Of a stretch of DNA of 64,000 nucleotides, positions 48,489 to 58,547 are shown piece after piece (positions within the stretch are counted from its first letter, which is position 1; every line of letters starts with the position of its first letter). A program made the translations under genes and the position numbers. The DNA is taken from NCBI GenBank assembly GCA_900759475.1, contig CAAEVK010000012.1, forward strand, positions 1 through 64,000, written 5' to 3'. Source of the DNA: Clostridia bacterium (lineage in GTDB: Bacteria > Bacillota > Clostridia > TANB77 > CAG-508). The notes below the pieces were generated by a model. The model was given only the letters and a program-made list of their open reading frames with translations. It was not told where the DNA came from and made no database searches.

Positions 48489-48547
48489 TACCTAAAAAAT
48501 GTAAAAAAATTTGCTAAAACAGCAAATTTTTTTACATTTTTTAGGTA
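48489..48547 (+). terminator. Perfect 27-bp stem terminator after the SPFH gene
   Basis: Arms 48489-48515 and 48521-48547 are completely complementary around a 5-nt loop, starting 8 bp after the stop. The stem is unusually long for a terminator and almost all A/T. Confidence 0.8.
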
Positions 48548-48616
48548 TTATATTTTAGGCTATTTATTGTAACCTTTTTTAATAAAATCTGTCTTTATAA
48601 ATAAGGAGGGGAAAAA

Positions 48617-49174
48617 ATGGAAGATGCAGAAATAATAAATTTATATTGGTCAAGGCAAGAAAAGGCAATTAGTGAAACTGATAAAAAATATGGATATTAT
48701 TGTAATACTATACCATTTAATATATTACAAAATAAGGAAGATGCAAAAGAATGTGTTAATGACACCTATTGGAAAACTTGGAATAGTATTCCTCCACAAA
48801 AACCTCATATCTTAAAGTCTTATTTAGGAAAAATCACAAGAAATTTAAGCCTTAATCAATATGAAAAGAAAAAAGCTAAAAAAAGGAACTACACCGTAGA
48901 AATTGCATTAGAAGAATTGAATGAATGTATTCTTTCAAATAACAATATTGAAATAGAAACTAATTACATCGAATTAGTTAATACATTAAATTCTTTCTTA
49001 TCACGTTTATCACAAGAAAAAAGAAAAATTTTTTTAGAAAGGTATTGGTACTTATACTCTATTAAAGATATCTCTTCTAAAAACAAAATAAGTGAAAATA
49101 ATGCAAAAGTCCAATTATCAAGAATAAGAAATGATTTGAAAAAACATTTGGAAGAAGGTGATTTATATGGATAG
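48617..49174 (+). CDS. Sigma-70 family (ECF-like) RNA polymerase sigma factor
   Basis: 185 aa. The N-terminal half has a region 2-like segment (EDAKECVNDTYWKTWNSIPP, then YLGKITRNLSLNQY), and the C-terminal half a region 4-like helix-turn-helix (RKIFLERYWYLYSIKDISSK and SENNAKVQLSRIRNDLKKHL). GGAGGGG precedes ATG 48617. It overlaps the next gene by 8 bp, which suggests that the downstream membrane protein is its regulator. Confidence 0.88.
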   Translation: MEDAEIINLYWSRQEKAISETDKKYGYYCNTIPFNILQNKEDAKECVNDTYWKTWNSIPPQKPHILKSYLGKITRNLSLNQYEKKKAKKRNYTVEIALEELNECILSNNNIEIETNYIELVNTLNSFLSRLSQEKRKIFLERYWYLYSIKDISSKNKISENNAKVQLSRIRNDLKKHLEEGDLYG

Positions 49175-50324
49175 TAAAGATTTATTAAAAGCTATTGGGG
49201 ACATAGACGATAAATATTTAACTGAACAAATAGAACAGGAAAAAACAAATCAACATGTACCAATAATAAAGGTGGCAATGATGAAAAAATTAAAATACGT
49301 TCTAATTCCAGCTTTTATTGTAATTATTGCAGTAATATGTATTAATCAAAATAATTTTTTTAAGCCCAATACTAATATTAGCAAAAAAGAATGGAAAATA
49401 AAAGAAATTTATAGAGACAATAATATAATTACTGATACTTTTCCTGAAATATCAGTAATACCAAAATGGGAAGAAAAGACAATTACGCAGAAATTCTATA
49501 GTGTAAACTATCAAAATACAACTTATAATACTAGTAGAGGTGCAAAATTATCCAGTGATAAAATAGCAGAAAAACTTGGCTTAGCAACTTTGAACGGCTA
49601 TGATTCTTACACTAAAACAAATCACAGTATTAATGCTACTTTATATAAAGTAGCAAACTTTTCAGAAAAATGTGTTATTGCAGTGCAATTTGAAGGTAAT
49701 CTTGAATATTATGCATATATAAATCCGTATTACAGACCCGCAACTCTTGGAGAATTTATGGAAGATTTAAATTTAAAAGATATTGTTTCTTTTGGTACAG
49801 TTTACTACAGCTATGGGTATACTGACTCAAATGGCAATAAGCAATATGAAAAAATAGAATTTTATGATGTAAGCAATGAAGCAATTTGGCAGATGCTATT
49901 TAACGATTTCAGTTTAGAAAATATTTATCACGATTCTGAAAACTACACTAGTGATTATTTAACACAAAATATCAGTATTAGTGTAAATATTCCATTGTTA
50001 GGACTTCAAAACATAAGTGTTTCTTTAACAGATAAAGGCTATTTGTTAACTAATATTTTAGAAACAGGCAAGGGCTTCTATATTGGTGAAGATAAAGTAC
50101 AAGAATTTATAGACTATATCATAGAAAATTATGATGGATATAAAATTGTATATGTTGACCAAAATGGTAATGAAATAATAGACGCTAACACACAAACTCC
50201 AGAAAATATTGTAGAAGATATAATTATGGTAACAGAAAATACTTTAAACGGATATATTACTAAAGAATTGGAAACAAACAAAATTACAAGTACTCAAAAC
50301 AAAACAGAACCATATATACCATAA
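49167..50324 (+). CDS. Membrane protein paired with the sigma factor (putative anti-sigma)
   Basis: 385 aa: a cytosolic N-terminus of about 40 residues (SKDLLKAIGDIDDKYL), one membrane helix (about 42-62), and a large outer domain rich in Tyr, Asn and Thr. This is the usual arrangement of anti-sigma or sensor proteins encoded after clostridial ECF sigma factors. The start at 49167 is chosen for GAAGGTG. The role is inferred from position and topology only. Confidence 0.7.
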   Translation: MDSKDLLKAIGDIDDKYLTEQIEQEKTNQHVPIIKVAMMKKLKYVLIPAFIVIIAVICINQNNFFKPNTNISKKEWKIKEIYRDNNIITDTFPEISVIPKWEEKTITQKFYSVNYQNTTYNTSRGAKLSSDKIAEKLGLATLNGYDSYTKTNHSINATLYKVANFSEKCVIAVQFEGNLEYYAYINPYYRPATLGEFMEDLNLKDIVSFGTVYYSYGYTDSNGNKQYEKIEFYDVSNEAIWQMLFNDFSLENIYHDSENYTSDYLTQNISISVNIPLLGLQNISVSLTDKGYLLTNILETGKGFYIGEDKVQEFIDYIIENYDGYKIVYVDQNGNEIIDANTQTPENIVEDIIMVTENTLNGYITKELETNKITSTQNKTEPYIP

Positions 50325-50356
50325 TACTACTTTTCTTATAGGATTGTTTATTATTC

Positions 50357-50385
50357 ATAAAAGACCACTTAATGTGGTCTTTTAT
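50357..50385. terminator. Terminator after the sigma/anti-sigma pair
   Basis: A perfect 12-bp stem (50357-50368 and 50374-50385) has a 5-nt loop and A/T flanks, 33 bp after the stop. It also faces the convergent cysteine desulfurase gene. Confidence 0.8.
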
Positions 50386-50461
50386 AACTTTAAAATCTTT
50401 GTTCTTCCCTTATCTTAGTTTTGGGTTGGTCAAAGCCAATCCTTTTTTATTTAGTTTTTCC

Positions 50462-51649
50462 CTATGTTATATCTTTTTTCTTTCTAAAATCTTCGTATAA
50501 TGGTGATATATTTCTTAGTTTTTCTACAATTTCTATTAAAGAAACTATTAAAAAGTCTACATCTTCTTTGGTATTTTCTGCTCCAAACGTTGTTCTTAAA
50601 GAACTATATGCAATCTCATGTGGTAAACCTATTGCTAAAAGTACATGAGATGGATTTAATGAACCTGATGTACAGGCAGAACCACTAGAGACACAAATCC
50701 CTTTCATATCCAAATTTAGTAAAAGTGCCTCTCCCTCTATAAATTGAAAAGAAAAATTAGCATTTCCTGATAATCTCTTTGTTCGATGTCCATTTAATTT
50801 TACATAAGGTATTTTCTGTTCAATTTGTGAAATATAGTAATCTCTTAAATTTAGTAACTTTCGATTATAATTTTCAAAATTTTTATATGCTAATTCAATT
50901 GCTTTTCCTAAACCAACAATTCCTGCTAAGTTTTCTGTTCCTGCTCTTTTATTTTTTTCTTGATGTCCTCCATCTTGTTGTTTTTCAAATTCTATACCTG
51001 TTTTTATATATAATGCTCCTACCCCCTTAGGTCCATAAAATTTATGTGCAGATAAAGATAAGGCATCTATATTCATATCTATTACATCAATTCTTACATT
51101 GCCAATTGCTTGGACAGCATCTGTATGAAAATAAATATGATGTTTTTGGGCAATTTTTCCAATCTCTTTAATAGGCTGTATTGTACCAATCTCATTATTT
51201 GCAAACATAATTGTAATTAAAATTGTATTTTCTTTTATTGAATTTTCTAATTCTTCTAATGAAATTAATCCATCTGCATCTACATTTAAATACGTTACTT
51301 CATATCCTTGTTTTTCTAAAGCATGACAAGTGTTTAAAACTGCTGGATGTTCAATTTTGCTTGTAATAATATGGTTTCCTCTTTCTCTATTTGCATAAGC
51401 AATTCCTTTAATTGCTAAATTGTCAGATTCGCTCCCACATCCTGTAAAATAAATTTCATTTGGTTTTGCATGTAATGCTCTTGCTACTTTTTCTCTTGCT
51501 TCTTCTAATGCCTTTTTGCTCATTCTCCCTATTCCATAAATAGATGAAGGATTTCCATAATTTAAACTAAAGTATGGTAACATCTCTTTTAAGATTTCTT
51601 CTCCTACTGCTGTTGTCGCAGCATGGTCAAAATATCTAATTTTATCCAT
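50462..51649 (-). CDS. Cysteine desulfurase (NifS/IscS-like)
   Basis: The 395-aa PLP enzyme mobilises sulfur from cysteine. Motifs: YFDHAATTAVGEEIL at the start, HIITSKIEHPAVLNTC, HTDAVQAIGN, the PLP-lysine LSAHKFYGPKGVGALY, and the catalytic-cysteine loop CVSSGSACTSGSLNPSHVL. The start at 51649 (MDKIRYFD) is chosen for AAAGG. Followed upstream by a DtxR-type regulator, consistent with Fe-S or iron metabolism, though a separate promoter is possible. Confidence 0.93.
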   Translation of the reverse strand: MDKIRYFDHAATTAVGEEILKEMLPYFSLNYGNPSSIYGIGRMSKKALEEAREKVARALHAKPNEIYFTGCGSESDNLAIKGIAYANRERGNHIITSKIEHPAVLNTCHALEKQGYEVTYLNVDADGLISLEELENSIKENTILITIMFANNEIGTIQPIKEIGKIAQKHHIYFHTDAVQAIGNVRIDVIDMNIDALSLSAHKFYGPKGVGALYIKTGIEFEKQQDGGHQEKNKRAGTENLAGIVGLGKAIELAYKNFENYNRKLLNLRDYYISQIEQKIPYVKLNGHRTKRLSGNANFSFQFIEGEALLLNLDMKGICVSSGSACTSGSLNPSHVLLAIGLPHEIAYSSLRTTFGAENTKEDVDFLIVSLIEIVEKLRNISPLYEDFRKKKDIT

Positions 51650-51752
51650 AAAATCAAACCTTTCTTTGTGATTACTTTTATTAATCAATATGGAATTTTT
51701 TCTTATTATATATTGCAATTTTTTATTCACATATTTCTTATTGTATTATATG

Positions 51753-52136
51753 TTATTCTTTATTTTTTAAAAGTTCACAAATAAAAGTTTCTAACTTTGC
51801 CATTGTATGACAAGAAACACAATGTGCCAATTGCTCTGCTTCTTTATCTGCTAAGGTTTCATCTACTTTTAATATTTCATTTAAAAATTTTTTAAAAACT
51901 TCATGTCTTTTATAAATATATTTTGCACAAGATAGCCCCTTTTCTGTTAAAGTTATTTCTTTATATTTTTCATAATGAATTAATTCTTCTTCTTTTAAAT
52001 TATTAATAGCTGTATTAACACTTGACTTTTGTACATTTAGATAATTGGCAATATCTGTTATGCGCACACTAGATGTTTGCAAACTTAAGGTATAAATAGC
52101 ATTTAAGTATTCTTCACTAGAAATTGTTAGTTTCAA
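51753..52136 (-). CDS. DtxR/MntR-family metal-dependent repressor
   Basis: 127 aa. An N-terminal winged helix (SSEEYLNAIYTLSLQ; ITDIANYLNVQKSSVNTAINNL; KEITLTEKGLSCAKYIYKRH) is followed by a dimerisation/metal domain (HEVFKKFLNEIL; AEQLAHCVS). It likely represses metal uptake or efflux when Mn or Fe is bound. The start is TTG at 52136 behind AGAGGTGATG. Its own promoter contains an inverted repeat, suggesting autoregulation. Confidence 0.87.
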   Translation of the reverse strand: MKLTISSEEYLNAIYTLSLQTSSVRITDIANYLNVQKSSVNTAINNLKEEELIHYEKYKEITLTEKGLSCAKYIYKRHEVFKKFLNEILKVDETLADKEAEQLAHCVSCHTMAKLETFICELLKNKE

Positions 52137-52153
52137 AACATCACCTCTCTTTT

Positions 52154-52197
52154 GTTAGTTTTGTCTAACATTTTATCATAAAAAAAAGAAATGTCAA
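52154..52197 (-). promoter_or_regulatory. Promoter and operator of the DtxR-family gene
   Basis: On the minus strand TTGACA (52192-52197), 16 bp, TAAAAT (52170-52175) are followed by the inverted repeat GTTAG-N6-CTAAC (52154-52169) over the expected start site. This is a likely binding site of the repressor encoded just downstream. Confidence 0.65.
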
Positions 52198-52281
52198 GAA
52201 TAGATTAAATTTTACAAGACATTTTCTTTTATATTTGGAAATGAATTTCATTATCAATTTTTTCAAACTCAAGCACCTATT

Positions 52282-52614
52282 TTAATTTGATTGCCATCGT
52301 ACCATTTTAATATCTTTATAAGTATTTAATACTTCCATATATTTTTGATACTCTTCCTCCCATAAAATATTGGGAACTTTATCAAAAGCGTCAAAAACTT
52401 TTTCTGCTTCATTTAAAAAAATTAATTGTTCTCTTACATCTAACTTTTCATATTTTTTTGCAAAAACATATAATTTATCTAAGATTTGGTTTGCTTCTAC
52501 AAAACTCCAAAAATCTTTTACTTTAATTCCTGCTAATCTAATTTGTGCAACAGCTAACATTACCAAGAAAAACACAAGAAATATTAATATATATATAATG
52601 ATTAAGGCTCCCAT
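52282..52614 (-). CDS. Small single-pass membrane protein
   Basis: 110 aa: an N-terminal membrane helix (about 3-25) followed by an acidic/aromatic soluble region with helical character (FWSFVEANQILDKLYVFAKKYEKL). A GGGG-containing ribosome binding site precedes ATG 52614. I recognise no family. It lies between the regulator and the divergent CDF transporter. Confidence 0.6.
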   Translation of the reverse strand: MGALIIIYILIFLVFFLVMLAVAQIRLAGIKVKDFWSFVEANQILDKLYVFAKKYEKLDVREQLIFLNEAEKVFDAFDKVPNILWEEEYQKYMEVLNTYKDIKMVRWQSN

Positions 52615-52809
52615 ATAAACCCCTTCTTTTGTATTATTATATTATATAATTGATTATAGCATACATTTCCAATATTGGCAAATTTTTTTCATTTTACTTT
52701 TATATTATTATATTAAAGCAATTCCTATACGAAACTATCAGAAATAATATCTTTTTTTTAATATTTATGTTATAATAATTTTTATAAATTTAATTTTTGA
52801 GGTTTTGTT

Positions 52810-53667
52810 ATGAATAAATTTAAAGCTACAAAAACAGCAGGAATTATTGGCGTTTTAGGAAACATATTGTTATTACTTTTAAAAGCAGTTGTTGGATTTG
52901 CCTCTAAAAGTCAGGCAATGATTGCAGATAGTATTAATAGTGCATCTGATATTTTTGCTTCTTTAATGACCTTTGTCGGAAATAAAATAGCAAGTGAACC
53001 TGGTGACAGCACCCATAACTTTGGTCATGGTAAAGCAGAATATATTTTTTCACTTTTTATTAGTATTTCTATGATTGTCGCATCTGGAAAATTATTAGTT
53101 GATTCGGTTTCTTCTTTATTAAACCATCAGCAAGTTATATTTTCCGTTTTCTTAATTGTTGTTTGTGCTATTACAATTATTGTTAAATTTGTTATGTTTT
53201 TATTTACCAAAAACTTATATAAAAAGTTTCATAATATTTTATTAGAAGCAAATTATAAGGATCATAGAAATGACTGTTTTGTTACAACCTTTACTCTTAT
53301 TTCAGTTATTGCTAGTTTATATGGTATTTATTGGCTTGATGGAATTGTTGGAATTGGAATTTCTGCTTGGATATGTTTTACAGGTGTTAAAATTTTTATA
53401 GAAAGTTATAATGTTTTAATGGATATTTCCATTGATGAAAACACTAAAAATATTATTTTAGATTTGGCTTCTAGTTATAAAGACATCTTAAAAGTAGATA
53501 ATTTGTATTCTACTCCAGTTGGAGACCAATATATTATTGTTCTTACTATTTATTTGGATGGAAATATGAGCACATTTTCAAGCCACAAATTAGCTGATAG
53601 TATTGAAAAAGATATTGGTGCTTTAGAAAAAGTAGCTCATGTAATTGTTCATGTTAATCCAATATAA
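52810..53667 (+). CDS. Cation diffusion facilitator family metal transporter
   Basis: 285 aa with six membrane helices and a C-terminal cytosolic domain. Metal-site motifs: MIADSINSASDIFASL in helix 2, HNFGHGKAEYIFSLFIS after helix 2, and HRNDCFVTTFTLISV in helix 5. CDF proteins export Zn, Mn, Fe or Co in exchange for protons. Its closeness to the DtxR-type regulator suggests a Mn or Fe role (inference). Followed by a strong terminator. Confidence 0.93.
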   Translation: MNKFKATKTAGIIGVLGNILLLLLKAVVGFASKSQAMIADSINSASDIFASLMTFVGNKIASEPGDSTHNFGHGKAEYIFSLFISISMIVASGKLLVDSVSSLLNHQQVIFSVFLIVVCAITIIVKFVMFLFTKNLYKKFHNILLEANYKDHRNDCFVTTFTLISVIASLYGIYWLDGIVGIGISAWICFTGVKIFIESYNVLMDISIDENTKNIILDLASSYKDILKVDNLYSTPVGDQYIIVLTIYLDGNMSTFSSHKLADSIEKDIGALEKVAHVIVHVNPI

Positions 53668-53676
53668 GTAAAAAAA

Positions 53677-53702
53677 AGAGACCGGCTCATTGTCCGGTCT
53701 CT
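53677..53702. terminator. Bidirectional terminator shared by converging genes
   Basis: A GC-rich 9-bp stem (53677-53685 and 53694-53702) has A and T runs on its two sides. It ends the CDF transcript and, on the minus strand, overlaps the stop codon of the small gene 53687-53887. Confidence 0.85.
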
Positions 53703-53887
53703 TTTTTCTCTCCCAGAAGAGCTTGCCATACAGTGGCTCTCCCTTCTGAAGAAAGAATTGCATCCACAACAGCTTCGTTTTTTACTTGCTTTCCACCCTT
53801 TTGGGAAGGAAGTTCATCTGCAACGACAGTTGTTTCTGCATGAGGTTCTCCATAAAATTGCCTTTCACCCATAATTTCTTCAAACAT
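53687..53887 (-). CDS. Small acidic protein of unknown function
   Basis: 66 aa, soluble, starting MFEEIMGERQFYGEPHAE and ending LLGEKKETGQ. It has a TATAAT about 50 bp upstream and AAAGGGG before ATG 53887, and its stop lies in the terminator loop, so it looks like a real monocistronic gene. Base composition is richer in GC than neighbours, so it may be acquired. No family is recognised. Confidence 0.55.
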   Translation of the reverse strand: MFEEIMGERQFYGEPHAETTVVADELPSQKGGKQVKNEAVVDAILSSEGRATVWQALLGEKKETGQ

Positions 53888-53960
53888 GGATAAGCCCCTT
53901 TCTATTCCGCTATTGCGGTTAGTACTTTTTTATTATAACACATTTTAACTTATTTTGCAA

Positions 53961-56437
53961 TTACCTTGTTTTCGTACTAGAAACATCTGTTACCGTATTA
54001 ATTTGTATTTCATTGTTTTTCGCTGTAATTAATGCTTTTGTTCCAGGTTTTAAGATATTATCCAAAATTGCCTCTGCAATTTTATCTTCTATATTGCTTT
54101 GAATAGCACGTCTTAAAGGTCTTGCTCCATAAGTTGTGTCAGTTCCTTTTTTAGCAATTAATTCTTTTGCAGCCGAATCAATTTCTACTGAAATTTTTTG
54201 TTCTTGTAAACGTTTTTCTACTTCTTTTAACATAATATCAACAATACTTCGAATTTCTACTTCTGTTAACTTATGGAACACAATAATTTCATCAATACGG
54301 TTCAAAAACTCTGGTCTAAAAGACTTTTTTAACTCTGCCATTACTTCTTTTTTTATATTTTCGTACTCTTTTTCTTCTACATTATCTCCTTCTTTTTCAA
54401 ATCCAAGCGTCTTTTTCTCTGTAATTAACCTTGCCCCTACATTAGAGGTCATAATAATAACTGTATTCTTAAAGTTTACTGTTCTTCCTTGGCTATCTGT
54501 TAATCTACCATCTTCTAATATTTGTAATAACATATTCATTACATCTGGATGTGCTTTTTCAATTTCATCAAATAATACAACCGAATATGGTCTTCTTCTT
54601 ATTTTTTCTGTTAGTTGTCCTGCTTCATCAAATCCCACATAACCTGGAGGTGACCCAATTAATTTAGAAACAGAATGTCCCTCCATATATTCGGACATGT
54701 CAATTCTTATCATAGCATTCTCATCACCAAATAAGCTTTCTGCTAGTGCTTTTGATAATTCTGTTTTACCAACACCTGTCGGTCCTAAAAACAAAAATGA
54801 ACCAATAGGACGTTTTGGATCTTTTAATCCCACTCTTCCTCTTTTTATTGCCTTTGCTACAGCCTCTACAGCTTCATTTTGTCCTACTACTCTTTTGTGT
54901 AAAGATGCTTCTAGGTTTTTCAATTTTTCATTCTCTGTTTGACTAATTTTTTGTGCTGGAATTCCTGTCCAGCCTGCTACTACTTCGGCAATATCTTCTC
55001 CTGTAATATTGACAACTTGCTTTGTATTCTTATTTTTCCATTTTTCGCTTTCTTTTTCTAGTTTTTCTCTTAATTTGTGTTCCTCATCTCTTAATGTTGC
55101 TGCTTTTTCAAACTCTTGAATTTTAATGGCATCTTCTTTTTGCTTCGTTGTATTTTGTAACTTTTCTTCTAAATTTTTTATACTTGTTGGTTGTGTATAT
55201 GTTTTTAACCTTACTCTTGAAGATGCTTCATCAATTAAGTCAATTGCCTTATCAGGTAAAAATCTATCATTAATGTATCGTATAGAAAGCTCTACTGCTT
55301 CATTAATTGCTTCATCTGTTATTTTTACATTATGATGTGCTTCATATTTGTCTCTTAATCCTTTTAAAATAGCAATTGTATCAGCTTTACTTGGTTCTGC
55401 AACATTAACTGGTTGAAACCTTCTTTCTAGCGCAGAATCTTTTTCAATATATTTCCTATATTCATTTAATGTAGTAGCTCCTATTACTTGTATTTCTCCC
55501 CTTGCTAATAATGGCTTTAAAATATTAGCAGCATCAATTGCTCCCTCTGCAGAACCTGCTCCTACAATCACATGAATTTCGTCAATAAATAAAATAACAT
55601 CTCCTGCCTTTTTTACTTCATTTAAACATTTTTTTATTCTTTCTTCAAAATCTCCTCTATATTTTGCTCCTGCAACCATAGAAGAAATATCTATAGTAAC
55701 TACCCTTTTATCTTTTAAAATTTCTGGTACATCTTGTGCTACAATTTTTTGAGCTAGTCCTTCTACTACAGCTGTTTTACCAACACCTGGTTCTCCAATT
55801 AAACAAGGATTATTTTTTGTTCTTCTTGATAAAATTTGAATTACTCTTCCGTGTTTCTTCACTTCTTCCTATAACAGGATCTAGCTTTCCTTCCCTTGCA
55901 GCTTTTGTTAAGTCATTTCCAAATTGATTTAAGGTAGGTGTTGAATTATAGCTTCCCCCTCTTTTGTTATAAAATGTTCCCTCATTAGAATCTTCTTCTG
56001 GATATTCATTAATTACTTTTACAATTTCATTATATAGTTTTCCGAGGATCTACCCCCAAGTCCAGCATAATTCTTACTGCAACACTATCTGTTTCTCTCA
56101 TAATACCAATTAGCAAATGCTCTGTTCCAATATAATCAGATCCTAACTTTCTTGTCTCTCGAAAAGCCAACTCAATAACTCTTTTAGTTCTAGGAGTAAA
56201 TCCAATTGTAGCACTATTATTTTCATCTCCTCTTCCCACAAGTTCTTCAATTTTTTCTAATATTCCCTCTGGCATTACTTCTTGGTTTTCTAGGACTTTG
56301 CTAGCAACACCATTGGTTTCTTTACTTAGTCCATATAATAAATGCTCTGTTCCAACATAATTATGTCCTAATTCTATTGCAATATCATTTGATATTGCAA
56401 TTGCATTTTCTGCACTTTTCGTAAATTTATATGTCAT
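53961..56437 (-). CDS. clpC: ATP-dependent Clp protease ATPase subunit ClpC; two CGGN sites
   Basis: ClpC unfolds proteins marked by McsB for ClpP. The Clp-N domain ends at LGVDPGKLYNEI, where CGG 56042-56044 (Gly132) must be read as four bases. CGG 55849-55851 (Gly196) follows in LDPVIGRSEETGRVIQILSRR. The rest has AAA1 (GEPGVGKTAVVEG), a UVR-type middle domain, AAA2 (GPTGVGKTELSKAL) and the C-terminal domain. 2477 minus 2 nt is exactly 825 codons (824 aa). The residues at these two sites vary in the family, so Gly is less certain here, but the +1 shift is forced. Last gene of the ctsR operon. Confidence 0.96.
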
Positions 56438-56478
56438 ACTATTTTCCCTCCTTCAAAATTTTAAAAATAAATTTTATA

Positions 56479-57495
56479 TTATTTACTAATAATTTGTTTG
56501 ATTACCTCTGCACGGGTAGCATCTCTTTCATAATTCTCTAATGGTTTTCCAACATATTTTTGAAGATTTGCTGGTTTGGTATATAAAATTAGTTGATTTA
56601 CCTTCAAATCATTTAGTTCTTTTATTATCCCTAAATCAGTTCCTAGTTTTATATCAGATAATAACTCTTTACATTCTTCTGAAGATATTTTTCTACAATT
56701 TGTTAAAACTCCATAAGACCTATACACTCTGTCTTCTAATTCAATCTGACTTTTTCCTAAAATCTTTCTTGCCATTCTTTCTTGTTCAATAATTCTATCA
56801 ATCACTGCTTTTAAATTTTTAATAATTTCTTCTTCAGATATTCCTAATGATTGTTTATTAGAAATTTGGTAAATATCACCTTGAGATTTACTACCTTCTC
56901 CATAAATACCTCGAATATTCATTCCAAAACTATTAACTGCTTCTAATACTTTTTTAATATTTCCTGTTAAAGTTAAAGCAGGTAAATGTACCATAACAGA
57001 AGATCTTAAACCTGTTCCTACATTCGTAGGACATGCTGTTAAAAAACCATATTTTTCTGAAAAAGCATAATTTACTAATGTTTCTAACTTTTTATCAATT
57101 TCTATAGCTAAATTTAAAGTATTTTCTAATTCTAACCCTGCCGAAATAATTTGTAATCTTAAATGGTCCTCTTCATTAATCATTATACAAATATTTTCTT
57201 CTTCGTTAATTAAAATGGCCCTTATTTTATCTTTATCTACAGCAAATTCTGGGCTAATTAAATGTTTTTCTATAAGACTTAATTTTGTAATAGCATCCAT
57301 TCTATCTAGTCTTAAAAATTTTAGTCCATATCCTAAACTAGGTACAATACTCTCTACTTTCTCTAGTATTTGGTTAGCCTCATCCTTTGTGTATCTTGAT
57401 ACAAAAGGAATATTTTTTAAATTTCTTGCTAATCTAATTCTTGTACTTAAAACTACATCCGAATCTTTACCACTTTGTAAATACCAATTATACAT
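56479..57495 (-). CDS. mcsB: Protein arginine kinase McsB
   Basis: 338 aa. ATP:guanido phosphotransferase fold with VLSTRIRLARNLKNIPF near the start, LTACPTNVGTGLRSSVMVHLP with the active-site Cys, and RAEVIKQIISK at the end. It phosphorylates arginines, including those of CtsR, marking proteins for ClpCP. It lies between mcsA (12 bp) and clpC. No in-phase CGG. A kinase acting on arginine makes the absence of CGG-Arg in its operon incidental. Confidence 0.95.
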   Translation of the reverse strand: MYNWYLQSGKDSDVVLSTRIRLARNLKNIPFVSRYTKDEANQILEKVESIVPSLGYGLKFLRLDRMDAITKLSLIEKHLISPEFAVDKDKIRAILINEEENICIMINEEDHLRLQIISAGLELENTLNLAIEIDKKLETLVNYAFSEKYGFLTACPTNVGTGLRSSVMVHLPALTLTGNIKKVLEAVNSFGMNIRGIYGEGSKSQGDIYQISNKQSLGISEEEIIKNLKAVIDRIIEQERMARKILGKSQIELEDRVYRSYGVLTNCRKISSEECKELLSDIKLGTDLGIIKELNDLKVNQLILYTKPANLQKYVGKPLENYERDATRAEVIKQIISK

Positions 57496-57507
57496 TTTTT
57501 CCTCCTC

Positions 57508-58044
57508 TTATTTTTCTAATTTTTTAATTTCATCTCTGATTTTAGCTGCCTCTTCGTACTGTTCCTCTTTAATTCTTTGTTTTAATTCTTTCTTTAACTC
57601 TTCTATTCTTTCTGCCTTCTCGTTTGTCTTACTCTTTTGTTTTGGAATATCGTTTTTAGCTGATAAGTTCTTTACACTTCTACCTACATAATTGTTATTG
57701 CCATGTAGTCTTTTTAAAATTGGATCTATTCTTTGTTCAAATACCTGATAGCAATTATCACAACCAAATTTTCCAGTTTCAATAAAATCTTCAAATGTTA
57801 ATCCACATTTTTCACATTTTTGTACCTTTGGTATCGCTAGTGTTGGCATAAAACCAGAATCTTCATATTCGTTTAGTAAATCTCCAAAAAAGTTTGAAAA
57901 ATCAATTGGCATGTTAAAGTTAATTCCTCCTATCCCTAATTTATGAGCACATTCATCACATAAATTCATTTCTTTCTTTGCTCCGTTAATAATTTGAGTA
58001 TATCTAACATTTGCTTCATTTTCATGACAGTTTTCACATAACAT
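57508..58044 (-). CDS. mcsA: McsA, zinc-binding activator of McsB
   Basis: 178 aa. Four CxxC-type zinc pairs (CENCHENE, CDECAHKLG, CEKCGLTF, CDNCYQ) are followed by a UVR domain (LKQRIKEEQYEEAAKIRDEIKKL). McsA activates McsB and senses thiol or metal stress. The start at 58044 is preferred over an upstream ATG because AAAGGAGTG precedes it. Confidence 0.94.
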   Translation of the reverse strand: MLCENCHENEANVRYTQIINGAKKEMNLCDECAHKLGIGGINFNMPIDFSNFFGDLLNEYEDSGFMPTLAIPKVQKCEKCGLTFEDFIETGKFGCDNCYQVFEQRIDPILKRLHGNNNYVGRSVKNLSAKNDIPKQKSKTNEKAERIEELKKELKQRIKEEQYEEAAKIRDEIKKLEK

Positions 58045-58066
58045 AAAAATCACTCCTTTTTTTAAT

Positions 58067-58523
58067 TTATTCATCTAAGTACTCACAATTTAACAACATA
58101 TTCTTAAAAATATTGGCTCTTACCTTATCTTTTATTTCATGTGGTAAATTTAATACATTGTCACTAGTTGCTACTTTTAAGAATCTTGCTTCTTGTTTTG
58201 TAATTAAATCATCTGACAGCAAGTTACTAATTAGAATGTCTACTTCATTACTTGTTATCTGTTCACTAATATTAGTTATTATATGCATTAGATAATCATT
58301 CATATTAGAGTTAATTTTTTTTATTTTAATATGTCCTCCGACCACCCCTTCTGCTTTCAACATAATAACCTTGTGATGGTCTAAATCTAGTTGAAATAAC
58401 ATAATTGATTTGAGATGGAACACACTTAAAATGCTCTGCTAACTCATTTCTTTGTATTTCTATAAAGTCATCATCCCTCATCATTTCTTTAATAAATTCT
58501 TCTATGGCATCTGACATTCTCAT
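58067..58523 (-). CDS. ctsR: Transcriptional repressor CtsR; one CGGN site in the DNA-binding wing
   Basis: CtsR represses clp genes by binding its heptad repeat. The winged helix (SDAIEEFIKEMM; RNELAEHFKCVPSQINYVISTRF; GYYVESRRGGGGHIKI) contains the invariant GGGG tip. In the DNA this tip is GGT-CGG-AGG. Unshifted it reads RRGGRRTY-stop; with CGGA (58338-58340) as Gly62 it reads RRGGGGHIKI, the family sequence. 457 minus 1 nt is exactly 152 codons (151 aa). A CtsR box lies upstream. This is one of the clearest single proofs of the decoding rule. Confidence 0.97.
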
Positions 58524-58547
58524 TTTAACTTCCCCTCCTTTTTTGAC

